Positions 6,166 through 13,634 of a stretch of DNA of 21,570 bases are shown one piece after another (positions within the stretch are counted from its first letter, which is position 1; each line of letters starts with the position of its first letter). Under the pieces are notes generated by a model. The model worked only from the letters and a program-made list of their open reading frames with translations. It was not told the origin of the DNA and did no database searches. The stretch comes from Thermacetogenium sp. UBA5472 (GTDB lineage: Bacteria > Bacillota > DSM-12270 > Thermacetogeniales > Thermacetogeniaceae): positions 1 through 21,570 of the forward strand of contig DIQC01000062.1 in assembly GCA_002426495.1 (NCBI GenBank), given 5' to 3'. The translations under genes were made by a program, and so were the position numbers.

Positions 6166-7536
6166 TCAATCTTTATATTCTTTTAATGCGCTAAACCTAT
6201 CTGACAGAGAGTTTACGTAGGATGTATCAACCATAGCACTGCGGAAGCCCTCATCACCCATCAGGTACTGCAGAAAAGGTATCGTCGTCTTGATGCCATC
6301 GATCTGAAATTCGCTCAATGCACGCTCCATCCGCAGTATCGCTTCCTGACGGCTGCGCCCCCAGATGATCAGCTTGGCAATCAGAGAATCATAATAGGGG
6401 GAGATCCGACAGCCCTGATAAACTCCACTATCCACACGCACCCCCATACCACCGGGAGGTATATACTTTGAGATTACACCAGGACAGGGACGAAAGCCGT
6501 TTTCGGGATCCTCAGCATTGATTCGGCATTCTATGGCAGTGCCTTGCTGAACAATATCATCTTGACGGTAGCACAGCTCCCCACCCGCAGCTATCTTAAT
6601 GGTTTCCGCCACCAGATCAATCCCTGTGACTAACTCGGTTACAGGGTGTTCCACCTGGATGCGGGTATTCATTTCTATAAAATAATAGTTGCCATCTTTG
6701 TCTAATAAAAACTCAACTGTACCGGCACCAGTATAATCAGCTGCCCGTGCAGCTTGTACAGCATCTGCACCCATCTTCGCACGCAGTTCAGGTTTCAGCA
6801 CCGGACAGGGTGTCTCTTCTACAAGCTTCTGGTGCCTCCTCTGGAGAGTACAATCCCTCTCTCCCAGGTGCACCACATTACCATGTTCATCAGCTAAAAT
6901 CTGAAATTCCACATGCCGCGGTTGCGCAATAAATTTTTCAAGATAGAGGCTGCCATCACCAAAGGCAGCCTCTGCTTCCTGGCGTGCCGTTTGGACAGCC
7001 TTTTTCAATTGACTGCTATCCATAGCCAAGCGCATGCCCCGGCCTCCTCCACCCGCTGAGGCCTTGATCATGACCGGATAACCTATCTCTTTTGCACTGC
7101 GCTCGATATCCTGCTCACCGCTGATCAGCCCGGAGGAACCGGGGACAACAGGCACTCCCGCCTCATTCATCAATGATCTAGCAGTAGCCTTAGCACCCAT
7201 AGTAAGAATTGCATTCTCTGTAGGGCCGATAAATTTGATCCCCTGTTCTGCACAAGCTTTGGCGAAATATGGGTTTTCTGCCAGGAATCCATACCCCGGA
7301 TGAATGGCCTCCGCTCCCTTTATCAGTGCGGCGCTAATAATATTAGGTATATTTAGATAGCTTTGGGCAGGTTGAGGCCCACCGATACACACGGACTCAT
7401 CTGCCAATTTAACATGAAGGGACTCTTGATCAGCCTCAGAGTATACGGCAATTGTTTTGATGCCTAACTCACAACATGTTCTGATAATACGCACGGCGAT
7501 CTCGCCCCGATTGGCTATAAGAATTTTATTAAACAA
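6166..7536 (-). CDS. accC: Biotin carboxylase (acetyl-CoA or pyruvate carboxylase subunit)
   Basis: ATP-grasp enzyme that carboxylates the biotin of a carrier protein using ATP and bicarbonate. From the TTG start it has 456 residues, close to the family norm of about 450. Visible blocks: KILIANRGEIAVRIIRT (4-20), GYGFLAEN (81-88), ATP-binding loop KASAGGGGRGMR (158-169), and catalytic EMNTRIQVEHPVTE (288-301). TTG at 7536 is preferred because AGGAGG lies 8 bases upstream and it gives the usual MFNKILIANRGEIA; an ATG at 7581 adds 15 unconserved residues. It follows the carboxyltransferase/biotin-carrier fusion. It could serve pyruvate carboxylase, acetyl-CoA carboxylase or both; no accA/accD is present in the window. 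Confidence 0.94.
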   Translation of the reverse strand: MFNKILIANRGEIAVRIIRTCCELGIKTIAVYSEADQESLHVKLADESVCIGGPQPAQSYLNIPNIISAALIKGAEAIHPGYGFLAENPYFAKACAEQGIKFIGPTENAILTMGAKATARSLMNEAGVPVVPGSSGLISGEQDIERSAKEIGYPVMIKASAGGGGRGMRLAMDSSQLKKAVQTARQEAEAAFGDGSLYLEKFIAQPRHVEFQILADEHGNVVHLGERDCTLQRRHQKLVEETPCPVLKPELRAKMGADAVQAARAADYTGAGTVEFLLDKDGNYYFIEMNTRIQVEHPVTELVTGIDLVAETIKIAAGGELCYRQDDIVQQGTAIECRINAEDPENGFRPCPGVISKYIPPGGMGVRVDSGVYQGCRISPYYDSLIAKLIIWGRSRQEAILRMERALSEFQIDGIKTTIPFLQYLMGDEGFRSAMVDTSYVNSLSDRFSALKEYKD

Positions 7537-7666
7537 GATATACCCTCCTGTTTGGGTTTTCCCACAGAGCAAACACATCATCTAATCACATAATTTAAGG
7601 TATGCCACCAACGATCACCCGGCTTTGAACATTAATATGTCCAGCGAGAATAGCCAAGAGTTGGTG

Positions 7667-9661
7667 TCACTCCTGAGGCGCGATCAGCAACAGCACCTGC
7701 CCATATTCTACCGGTTCAGCATTGTCCACTAAGATATCCACGATCTCTCCTTCACATTCCGCTTCTATTTCATTCATCAACTTCATCGCTTCTATGATGC
7801 ACAGGGTATCCCCCTCTTTGATAGTGCTACCCACCTCAACAAAAGAAGGAGCATCAGGAGCAGGCGCCCTATAATAAGTTCCCACCATAGGGGCAGTCAC
7901 TTCGATCAAGTTAGTCTGAGCCACTCTTTCTTTTTCAACAGTTTCAGCCTCAGCTTCCATAGTATTGGCTTTAGTATTAGTTTTAGCAGTTTCGACTGCA
8001 ATGGGCTCAGGACCCTGGTCGATCATCATTTGCTCAGATTCAACTGCAGTACCTGAAACACCCTTCCTGATGGCAACCTTCATCCCTGCGGTTGTTACCT
8101 GTACCTCATTAATATTTGCGTGATCAACCATCTTGATCAGGTCTTTGACATCATCAATATTCATCTTTCCATCCTCCGCGTGAGAGCGGGAAGAGCGCTG
8201 CCCATCCTCCGCATGAGAGCGGGATGGATTCTGCACAGCACTTGCACTCCCTTGTTTTGCTGCTGGTTTTCCAGGAGTCAGCCCCTGGGTTTCCTCTTCT
8301 AAAAACTGAGGTGGTGGAACCTCTCCACTTCTTACCTTTTTCCTGTATTCAAAGTATTTCCTGGTAACTGCAGGGAACAGAGCATAGGTAATATAGTCTT
8401 CATTCGATTCCACCAGTTCCTTAATTTCCTCTTTCTTCTTTTCAAAGTCATTCTCCAACAAATCTGCCGGCCGGCAGGAGATCGGTTGTTCATCCCCGAT
8501 AATCTGGTGTTGGATATCCGGATCAATGGGAGCAGGCGACATACCATAAAACCCCCGCACATAGTCCTTGACCTCCTGAGGTATCATCTTGTATCTGCTG
8601 CCGGTCAAAACATTGAGCACAGCCTGAATGCCTACGATCTGACTGGTGGGTGTAACTAATGGAGGATAACCTAGCTCTGCACGAACCCGCGGAATCTCAT
8701 CGAGTACCTCATGGATACGATGCAGTGCATTTTGTTCCTCAAGTTGACTCACCAGATTAGTTATCATTCCACCAGGAACTTGGTGATCAAACACCTTCAT
8801 ATCATTGATCCTTGTCACACCACGCTCATAGCCGCGTTTGCGCCGCAGATCCTCCCAGTAATTTGCTATTTCAAATAGCAGGGGTATATCCAACCCAGTA
8901 TCCCATTCTGTCCCTTGCAGGGCACGGACTAATGTTTCTGCAGGTGGCTGTGATGAGCCAAAGGCCAAGGGCCCCGCACAGGCATCAAAAGCATCCAATC
9001 CTGCTTCTACCCCCTTTAGACAAGCACCGATGGCCATTCCACCGATGTAATGCGTATGAAGCTGCACAGGCAGATCCAGCTTATCCTTGAAAAGCGAAAC
9101 CAGATCATAGGCTACATATGGAGATATCATACCTGCCATATCTTTGATACAGATAGAGTCTGCCCCCATATCCTGTAAACGAAGTGCTGTTTCCAGGTAA
9201 TGCTGATTAGTGTGTACAGGGCTAATAGTATACACAACACAGGCCTGAGCATGCATACCTGTTCTTCTGACCTCTCGCATAGGTACTTCCATATTACGCA
9301 CATCATTTAAAGCATCAAAAACTCGAAAGATATCGATTCCCACTTCCGCAGCCTTGTCTACAAAGGCCTTTACCAGATCATCCGCATAGTTGGCATATCC
9401 CACTATATTTTGGCCTCGTAGAAGCATCTGCAGTGGAGTATGCTTGACATACTTTTTGATGGTTCTGATTCTGTCCCAAGGATCTTCATGCAAGTAGCGT
9501 ATGCAAACATCAAATGTGGCCCCACCCCACATTTCCAGAGAAGAATAGCCTACCTGGTCGATCTTTTCCAAGATAGGAACCATATCCTCCGTTCGCATCC
9601 GGGTTGCCCATAAGCTCTGGTGAGCGTCTCTCAGTGTAGTATCTGTGATTTTGGGTCTCAT
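7667..9661 (-). CDS. Pyruvate carboxylase subunit B (carboxyltransferase) fused to AccB-type biotin carrier
   Basis: The 664-residue protein starts with a TIM-barrel carboxyltransferase of the PycB/OadA family. ITDTTLRDAHQSL carries metal ligand Asp12, CIKDMAG has Lys173 (the carbamylated lysine of the family), and LHTHYIGG has His202 and His204. A helical PYC/OadA region runs to about residue 450, then a linker with two SRSHAEDG copies (about 455-499). The rest (500-664) is a complete AccB-like protein: an AccB N-terminal helix (DVKDLIKMVDHANINEVQV), an acidic/Ala linker, and a biotinyl domain with EAMKLM (biotin on about Lys627). With AccC it should form a two-subunit pyruvate carboxylase; no oxaloacetate decarboxylase beta/gamma subunits are nearby. 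The ATG at 9661 is chosen for GGAGGAGGT 7 bases upstream. Confidence 0.93.
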   Translation of the reverse strand: MRPKITDTTLRDAHQSLWATRMRTEDMVPILEKIDQVGYSSLEMWGGATFDVCIRYLHEDPWDRIRTIKKYVKHTPLQMLLRGQNIVGYANYADDLVKAFVDKAAEVGIDIFRVFDALNDVRNMEVPMREVRRTGMHAQACVVYTISPVHTNQHYLETALRLQDMGADSICIKDMAGMISPYVAYDLVSLFKDKLDLPVQLHTHYIGGMAIGACLKGVEAGLDAFDACAGPLAFGSSQPPAETLVRALQGTEWDTGLDIPLLFEIANYWEDLRRKRGYERGVTRINDMKVFDHQVPGGMITNLVSQLEEQNALHRIHEVLDEIPRVRAELGYPPLVTPTSQIVGIQAVLNVLTGSRYKMIPQEVKDYVRGFYGMSPAPIDPDIQHQIIGDEQPISCRPADLLENDFEKKKEEIKELVESNEDYITYALFPAVTRKYFEYRKKVRSGEVPPPQFLEEETQGLTPGKPAAKQGSASAVQNPSRSHAEDGQRSSRSHAEDGKMNIDDVKDLIKMVDHANINEVQVTTAGMKVAIRKGVSGTAVESEQMMIDQGPEPIAVETAKTNTKANTMEAEAETVEKERVAQTNLIEVTAPMVGTYYRAPAPDAPSFVEVGSTIKEGDTLCIIEAMKLMNEIEAECEGEIVDILVDNAEPVEYGQVLLLIAPQE
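8162..8177 (-). promoter_or_regulatory. accB: Internal ribosome site and ATG that could yield free AccB
   Basis: Inside the fusion, GGAGG (8177-8173) sits 8 bases before an in-frame ATG (8164-8162) that begins MNIDDVKDLIKMVD, the normal start of AccB. Initiation here would give a 165-residue protein ending at 7667, the usual AccB size, in the slot where a separate accB usually precedes accC. Internal initiation is an inference; the spacing is ideal. Confidence 0.4.
8169..8224 (-). repeat. Tandem 33-bp-period duplication in the fusion linker
   Basis: Two 23-base near-identical copies (8169-8191 and 8202-8224, one transition) encode SRSHAEDG twice. Each copy contains GCGGAGGATGG, so the Shine-Dalgarno-like sequence before the internal AccB start is itself duplicated. 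The duplication lies exactly at the junction of the carboxyltransferase and AccB parts. Confidence 0.85.
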
Positions 9662-9773
9662 CGGACATACCTCCTCCATCCCCAAGGAGAAATTCGTTAA
9701 TTATTGTTAATTATAATAAAAGAATCGGCATTGAACCGTTTCTGTTTACCTTAAAAATTAGTATATTTAACTG

Positions 9774-9802
9774 ATTATATTATTGCTTCAAGGATTTTTC
9801 AA
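9774..9802 (-). promoter_or_regulatory. Near-consensus sigma-A promoter for the carboxylase genes
   Basis: TTGAAA (9802-9797), a 17-base spacer, then TATAAT (9779-9774). It lies about 110 bases upstream of the carboxyltransferase ATG and just downstream of spoIIIAH. It lets the housekeeping carboxylase be expressed independently of the sporulation operon. Confidence 0.8.
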
Positions 9803-9845
9803 TACCAAACAAGAAAAAGACAGATCTAGTGTGTCAGGCACCCGC

Positions 9846-10397
9846 CTATGGTTTCGGGATCACAAAGATGCCTCCTGGTTCCACATCAGCTACCCGGCTG
9901 ACTATATCTTTCAGCTTTTCCTCCTCAGAATCGGCAACTGATGTTCCCTGAATAATGACAGTTGCTGAATTTTCCTGTATCAAAACCACCGCATCTTGGA
10001 AACCCTGTGCCTGTACCAGCTTCTCCAGTTCTACTTCAACCATGTCACGCTTTGTAATCTTCATCAGCTCCTGCTGAGCGTAGTCCCTGTTCTCCGCACT
10101 TGTTGCAGGATTCCCTGCAATCTCCTTTAAAACATCTACCTGTTGGCTGCGCATGCGATCCCTGGTCAACCGGCAGTCTACAAAGAACTCCTGCTTTTTA
10201 ACTGTTTCAGCTGCCGGAATGCTGCGCTTCTCCTCTGCTTGCTGCTGCAGTTTCACCTCTACTGAAGGAGCAGGCTGCGCTTCTTCATCCTCTGGCATAT
10301 GGTTAACATAATACCAGAAACCGATCATCAGGAGCAGGAGGAGCACCCCCAAGACTATTATAGCTGATGTTCTCTTGTTATAAACAAAATAGACCAT
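9846..10397 (-). CDS. spoIIIAH: Stage III sporulation protein AH
   Basis: Mother-cell membrane protein that pairs with forespore SpoIIQ to form the feeding-tube channel across the intermembrane space. It has 183 residues, somewhat shorter than the Bacillus protein. A short N-terminal cytoplasmic stretch is followed by one transmembrane helix (about 11-31), a charged linker, and a C-terminal ring-building domain related to YscJ/FliF (YAQQELMKITKRDMVEVELEKLVQAQGFQDAVVLI). Last gene of the spoIIIA operon, 5 bases after spoIIIAG, with AGGT overlapping the upstream stop as ribosome site. No strong terminator follows; only a 4-bp stem with TTTTT is visible near 9810-9830. Confidence 0.93.
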   Translation of the reverse strand: MVYFVYNKRTSAIIVLGVLLLLLMIGFWYYVNHMPEDEEAQPAPSVEVKLQQQAEEKRSIPAAETVKKQEFFVDCRLTRDRMRSQQVDVLKEIAGNPATSAENRDYAQQELMKITKRDMVEVELEKLVQAQGFQDAVVLIQENSATVIIQGTSVADSEEEKLKDIVSRVADVEPGGIFVIPKP

Positions 10398-10402
10398 AAC
10401 AA

Positions 10403-11029
10403 CTACCTGCTTTCTTTCGGTAATACTGTCACTTTATGAGCAGGAATATCCAGAACAGTGATCACAGCCTGTACCAACTCCTCACGCAATGCCGGATCCC
10501 TGGCACCCTCGGACAGGACAAGAACACCGGCGATTTCCGGGCTTATTTCTTTGATCAACACAGGCTCCTCTTGCCCTCCGGAAACAGCACTGAGCAAGGC
10601 CAGATTCCCTTCCTCATTGACCTCTGTTGTGATGCGATTTCCTCCTGACTTGTCCTCTTCTTCTGTGGTCTTAGTCTGTTTAGAAAGGTTTGTGGCATAT
10701 AGATACTCCGGGCCAGCGGCCATGGTAACGGTCACCTGAACCTCACCAGCCCCGTATACGGAACTTAAAGCCCCCTCTAACCTGTTCTCTATGCCTTTTT
10801 CCACTTTACTGAGCCCATCTTCAACAGCCATCTCTTCAACAGTCTGCTCATGAGCTGCCGGAGAGGGCTCCTGTTTAGGCGAAACCCAGCTACTGCCGTA
10901 GATCAGCAGAAAAATACCCCCAGCCAACAGAAGCACCAGCTTCCATATATTCGGAGAACGCACCAGGTTCCATTCCTTGCTGTTTTTGAAACGCTCGCAC
11001 CATTGTCCAAAATTACCCTTTGGCTCCAT
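10403..11029 (-). CDS. spoIIIAG: Stage III sporulation protein AG
   Basis: Ring-forming component of the SpoIIIA-SpoIIQ channel, 208 residues. A short N-terminal cytoplasmic segment precedes one transmembrane helix (LVLLLAGGIFLLIYGSSWV, about 31-49). The extracytoplasmic domain follows with GIENRLEGALSSVYGAGEVQVTVTM and, after an acidic loop (KTTEEEDKSGG), EISPEIAGVLVLSEGARDPALREELVQAVITVLDIPAHKVTVLPK. This split-domain pattern with an inserted loop is typical of SpoIIIAG. AGGTGA near the spoIIIAF stop provides the ribosome site; the genes are 11 bases apart. Confidence 0.94.
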   Translation of the reverse strand: MEPKGNFGQWCERFKNSKEWNLVRSPNIWKLVLLLAGGIFLLIYGSSWVSPKQEPSPAAHEQTVEEMAVEDGLSKVEKGIENRLEGALSSVYGAGEVQVTVTMAAGPEYLYATNLSKQTKTTEEEDKSGGNRITTEVNEEGNLALLSAVSGGQEEPVLIKEISPEIAGVLVLSEGARDPALREELVQAVITVLDIPAHKVTVLPKESR

Positions 11030-11040
11030 AGCAAATCACC

Positions 11041-11634
11041 TCATTCCAAAGTCACCACTACCGCATCAGGTTCCAGCCCACACAGTGAAGCAACAGTCTT
11101 TTGCACCTGTGCCAACATATCCTGTTCTGTTTCCACCCGCTCAATCACTTCACCACTCTCAGCACCAATTGTCACCTCTTCTACCGGATCTACAGCAGTC
11201 AAACTCGTCTCTTTGATTAAAACATCGATCCTTTCGATGACTCCCACTTCATCCTGAGATGAGCCTGTTGCAAACTGCACCCTTGTTTCTGCCTTCTCTA
11301 CCCCGGGAACCATGCAGGCGAAGACAGCGAACTGTTCCTCCAGGTGATCCCCATAATAGCTTTCCGCCTGGGCCGCCTGTACCTGCTGCAGCCCCTGCCC
11401 TTGATCAAGGATCTGCTGTAACTGTTCTTCATTCCCCTCAGCCACCTCCAGTTCAATCGATGGTTCCTGTTGAATAAACGAAACTATAGGATTCAAAATG
11501 GTAATCATCACAAAAAGCCCCACAACTACCTCCACGAATTTCCGTGTCTCCCTGCTCGGAAGAAGCATCTCTATTAAAACAGCGATCAATATGACAAAGA
11601 CAACATTTCTCACCAGCAAAAATATTGTTTCCAC
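11041..11634 (-). CDS. spoIIIAF: Stage III sporulation protein AF
   Basis: Membrane protein of the SpoIIIA complex, needed for forespore gene activity after engulfment. From the GTG at 11634 it has 197 residues. Two transmembrane segments lie near the N-terminus (about 4-24 and 33-54, ending in ILNPIVSFIQQ), followed by a soluble domain rich in Glu/Gln and ending GLEPDAVVVTLE. The GTG at 11634 has AGGTG 7 bases before it; an earlier GTG at 11649 in the same frame would add five residues and leave no ribosome site. Directly follows spoIIIAE. Confidence 0.92.
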   Translation of the reverse strand: METIFLLVRNVVFVILIAVLIEMLLPSRETRKFVEVVVGLFVMITILNPIVSFIQQEPSIELEVAEGNEEQLQQILDQGQGLQQVQAAQAESYYGDHLEEQFAVFACMVPGVEKAETRVQFATGSSQDEVGVIERIDVLIKETSLTAVDPVEEVTIGAESGEVIERVETEQDMLAQVQKTVASLCGLEPDAVVVTLE

Positions 11635-11649
11635 ACGCTTACACCTCAC

Positions 11650-12822
11650 TTATCGTAGCATCACACTGAAGTTACCCAACCCCACGATAATTGTTAAAAC
11701 GATGAAAAACATCAAACCTACCGCCGCCACAGCGCCAAAAGCGATGAAGAGCAGGTTTCCCAAGAGGTGAAGGTTTTCGCTGATCTGTTCTGCCCCGATG
11801 GGCTCCATCAGAACCGCCGCCAGCCTGTACATGACAGCCACAGAGAGGATCTTTACTACTGGCAGTGCACACATTAACAGAATGCCCAAGGCTCCAATGA
11901 TACCCATGCCATTTTTGATGAATAGCGAACAACCGACTATGACATCCACAGCATCAGTCAGAACCCCTCCTACCACAGGAACAAAGGATCCAGTGAGGAA
12001 TTTCGCTGTGCGCAGCCCCACCCCATCTGTGACAGCTCCAGCCACACCCTGGATTCCCAGGATACCGATAAAAATGGTCAAAAAAAGGCTGACTAAAAAC
12101 ACACTGCCATCCCGGAACAGATCGGCCAGACGATTGACCTTAAAACGTTCAGAAAGGCTACTGACAATACTGAGTACAGCGGCGCAGAAGATCAAGGGAA
12201 AAACAATGTTGTTGATTAGTGTGGCCAAAATATTTGATGAAACAAAGATCACCGGCTGCATGACGGCAACTGTTGTCACATTACCCATCGCGGCCATCAA
12301 GGTCAAGAGTACTGGAATCATGGCCTGCATGAATCCCACCATATTACTTATCGCTTCCCGTCCAGTATTTAAGGCAATACCGAAAGAACTCAGAGCAACT
12401 GTCAGCAGGGCCAGCATGCCCACAGCATGAGCGAGCTTGGCAACTGTATTCTGCTCAAAAGCATTTTGCAGGTGTTCTATGATGGCTAACAGTGCCCCTA
12501 GAATGATCAATTTGCCTAAAAGAGATGTATGGGTCAGGAATTCCCGACAGAAGTACCTGAGCAGGGCATTAAAAATGTCGGACATATCCAGATCTAATTT
12601 CCCATGGCGCACATCATCTAAAAGCTTGGTCAGGCTGATTCCTGACAGCTGATCATGAATGTCCTGGTCTATTTTATTTAAGAAACCATCAACTTCATCC
12701 AGCTGCAGCTGCTCAACCTGGTCATTAAGTATTGACTTCTGCTCAGACGCCAGGGAAGGATTCGGAAAAAACAGAAAACAAATAATGAAGCATAGCATAA
12801 AAACTTTACTCCTTACTTGCAT
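11650..12822 (-). CDS. spoIIIAE: Stage III sporulation protein AE
   Basis: Large polytopic membrane protein of the SpoIIIA complex and the likely core of the export channel. The 390-residue protein starts with a signal peptide (MQVRSKVFMLCFIICFLFF, probable cleavage after PSLA). Then comes a soluble segment with helices, and many hydrophobic segments (for example LGKLIILGALLAII, IPVLLTLMAAMGNVTTVAVM, DVIVGCSLFIKNGMGIIGALGILLMCALPVVKIL). The ATG at 12822 is preferred since GGGGGGG/AGG sits just upstream; a TTG at 12843 would add seven residues before the signal peptide. About 150 bases separate it from spoIIIAD, an unusually large gap for this operon. Confidence 0.93.
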   Translation of the reverse strand: MQVRSKVFMLCFIICFLFFPNPSLASEQKSILNDQVEQLQLDEVDGFLNKIDQDIHDQLSGISLTKLLDDVRHGKLDLDMSDIFNALLRYFCREFLTHTSLLGKLIILGALLAIIEHLQNAFEQNTVAKLAHAVGMLALLTVALSSFGIALNTGREAISNMVGFMQAMIPVLLTLMAAMGNVTTVAVMQPVIFVSSNILATLINNIVFPLIFCAAVLSIVSSLSERFKVNRLADLFRDGSVFLVSLFLTIFIGILGIQGVAGAVTDGVGLRTAKFLTGSFVPVVGGVLTDAVDVIVGCSLFIKNGMGIIGALGILLMCALPVVKILSVAVMYRLAAVLMEPIGAEQISENLHLLGNLLFIAFGAVAAVGLMFFIVLTIIVGLGNFSVMLR

Positions 12823-12873
12823 TCCTATCCCCCCCCTGATCAATGCATTCTTATTAAAGCGGCCTTCCCTGCG

Positions 12874-12954
12874 GTTTCCGGAAGCGGAGATGACTGCAAG
12901 CCTTCATAGACAGAGGCATCCCCCGCTCCAGCAACAGTTTCCGAAGGGGAGATG
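12874..12954. repeat. Imperfect direct repeat in the spoIIIAD-spoIIIAE gap
   Basis: GTTTCCGGAAGCGGAGATG (12874-12892) and GTTTCCGAAGGGGAGATG (12937-12954) lie in the 150-base noncoding stretch 12823-12972. A 6-bp hairpin, GCTGCT/AGCAGC, overlaps the spoIIIAD stop (12968-12985). On the minus strand one frame reads two related Pro/Glu/Thr motifs but has no start codon, so I do not call a gene. It may be a degenerate insertion or an RNA element. Confidence 0.5.
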
Positions 12955-12972
12955 GCGCAGACCGGTTGCTGC

Positions 12973-13365
12973 TTATGGCAGCAGCCTGACTACAACTTCC
13001 AGAACAGCAGTGATGATGGGGATCGCCAGAAGCAGAATCAGGATCTTTCCAGCCATTTCAATCTTACTGGCTATAGTACCCTCCCCCGCATCACGGCAGA
13101 TCTGAGCACCAAATTCAGCGATATAGGCGATCCCTAATATTTTAAGGAGAGTGAGCAAATAGAACTCGTCCACCTCAGCCTTGCTGGTCAGTTCCCGAAA
13201 AAGATCGATGATCACTCCCACCTTGTCCAACACCAGGACAAAGATTATAATACCGAAGGCCAAAGCCAAGAGCAGAGCCATTTCTGGCCGTTCCTCCCGC
13301 AGCAGCACCGCAAAGACAGTGACAATCATGGCAATACCTACGATAGCTATAATGTCCAAATCCAT
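12973..13365 (-). CDS. spoIIIAD: Stage III sporulation protein AD
   Basis: Small polytopic membrane protein of the SpoIIIA complex, 130 residues with about four hydrophobic segments. The conserved core LKILGIAYIAEFGAQICRDAGEGTIASKIEMAGKILILLLAIPI is nearly diagnostic. The start at ATG 13365 gives MDLDIIAIVGIAMIV, matching the family. The frame is open to 13425, but the extra residues are translated from a repeat element and are not conserved. The ribosome site is weak (GAGCGGGTG touching ATG), perhaps because the repeat sits immediately upstream. Confidence 0.94.
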   Translation of the reverse strand: MDLDIIAIVGIAMIVTVFAVLLREERPEMALLLALAFGIIIFVLVLDKVGVIIDLFRELTSKAEVDEFYLLTLLKILGIAYIAEFGAQICRDAGEGTIASKIEMAGKILILLLAIPIITAVLEVVVRLLP

Positions 13366-13385
13366 CACCCGCTCTAACTGACGTA

Positions 13386-13412
13386 GACACAGGGGGACGG
13401 TTCTCCTGTGTC
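13386..13412. repeat. REP-like palindrome copy A (in spoIIIAC-spoIIIAD gap)
   Basis: Arms GACACAGG and CCTGTGTC enclose GGGACGGTTCT. It is the same element as at 16472-16495, 16509-16535 and 21387-21413. An extra GTGTC follows at 13417-13421, beside the spoIIIAC stop. It is inserted within the sporulation operon without breaking a gene. Confidence 0.9.
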
Positions 13413-13421
13413 CTCTGTGTC

Positions 13422-13622
13422 TCAATAGAGGTGAAAAACTGAGCGCACTACTTCGAACAACTCATTGATCAGTTGTACCACCATGATCAGAACGACAACC
13501 ACACCTGCCAGTGTGAGCATCTGTGCCTGTTCTTCTTTGTCCGCCTGCTTCAAGATAATATTCAATACGGAAATAAGAATCCCCAATCCCGCAATTGTAA
13601 AAATAATATCAACATCGATCAT
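13422..13622 (-). CDS. spoIIIAC: Stage III sporulation protein AC
   Basis: A 66-residue membrane protein with two hydrophobic segments (about 5-24 and 33-56) separated by a polar loop, KQADKEEQAQ. MIDVDIIFTIAGLGILISVLNIILKQ matches the SpoIIIAC N-terminus, and the length is normal. It forms part of the SpoIIIA export complex in the mother-cell membrane. AAGGGGGG provides the ribosome site; the gene starts 12 bases after spoIIIAB. Its TGA stop abuts the downstream REP-like repeat. Confidence 0.93.
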   Translation of the reverse strand: MIDVDIIFTIAGLGILISVLNIILKQADKEEQAQMLTLAGVVVVLIMVVQLINELFEVVRSVFHLY

Positions 13623-13634
13623 AACCAGCCCCCC

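Noticed and set aside
7605..7665. CACCAAC...GTTGGTG inverted repeat between the carboxylase genes
   Set aside because: Seven-base arms about 45 bases apart are weak evidence for structure; no U-tract or promoter is associated.
7667..9661. Sodium-pumping oxaloacetate decarboxylase alpha subunit
   Set aside because: The domain family is shared, but no beta or gamma membrane subunits occur and accC follows, so pyruvate carboxylase is the better reading.
9831..9843. GTGTCAGGCACCC beside the spoIIIAH stop as another REP-like element
   Set aside because: Resembles a half-palindrome, but only one copy is in the window and the arms are too short to support a call.
11798..12430. Plus-strand ORF of 210 codons opposite spoIIIAE
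   Set aside because: Ser/Thr/Pro-rich shadow of a hydrophobic membrane protein; no ribosome site or family.
12844..12972. Minus-strand frame with Pro/Glu/Thr motifs as a small gene
   Set aside because: No start codon follows the upstream in-frame stop until near its end, so it cannot be supported as coding.
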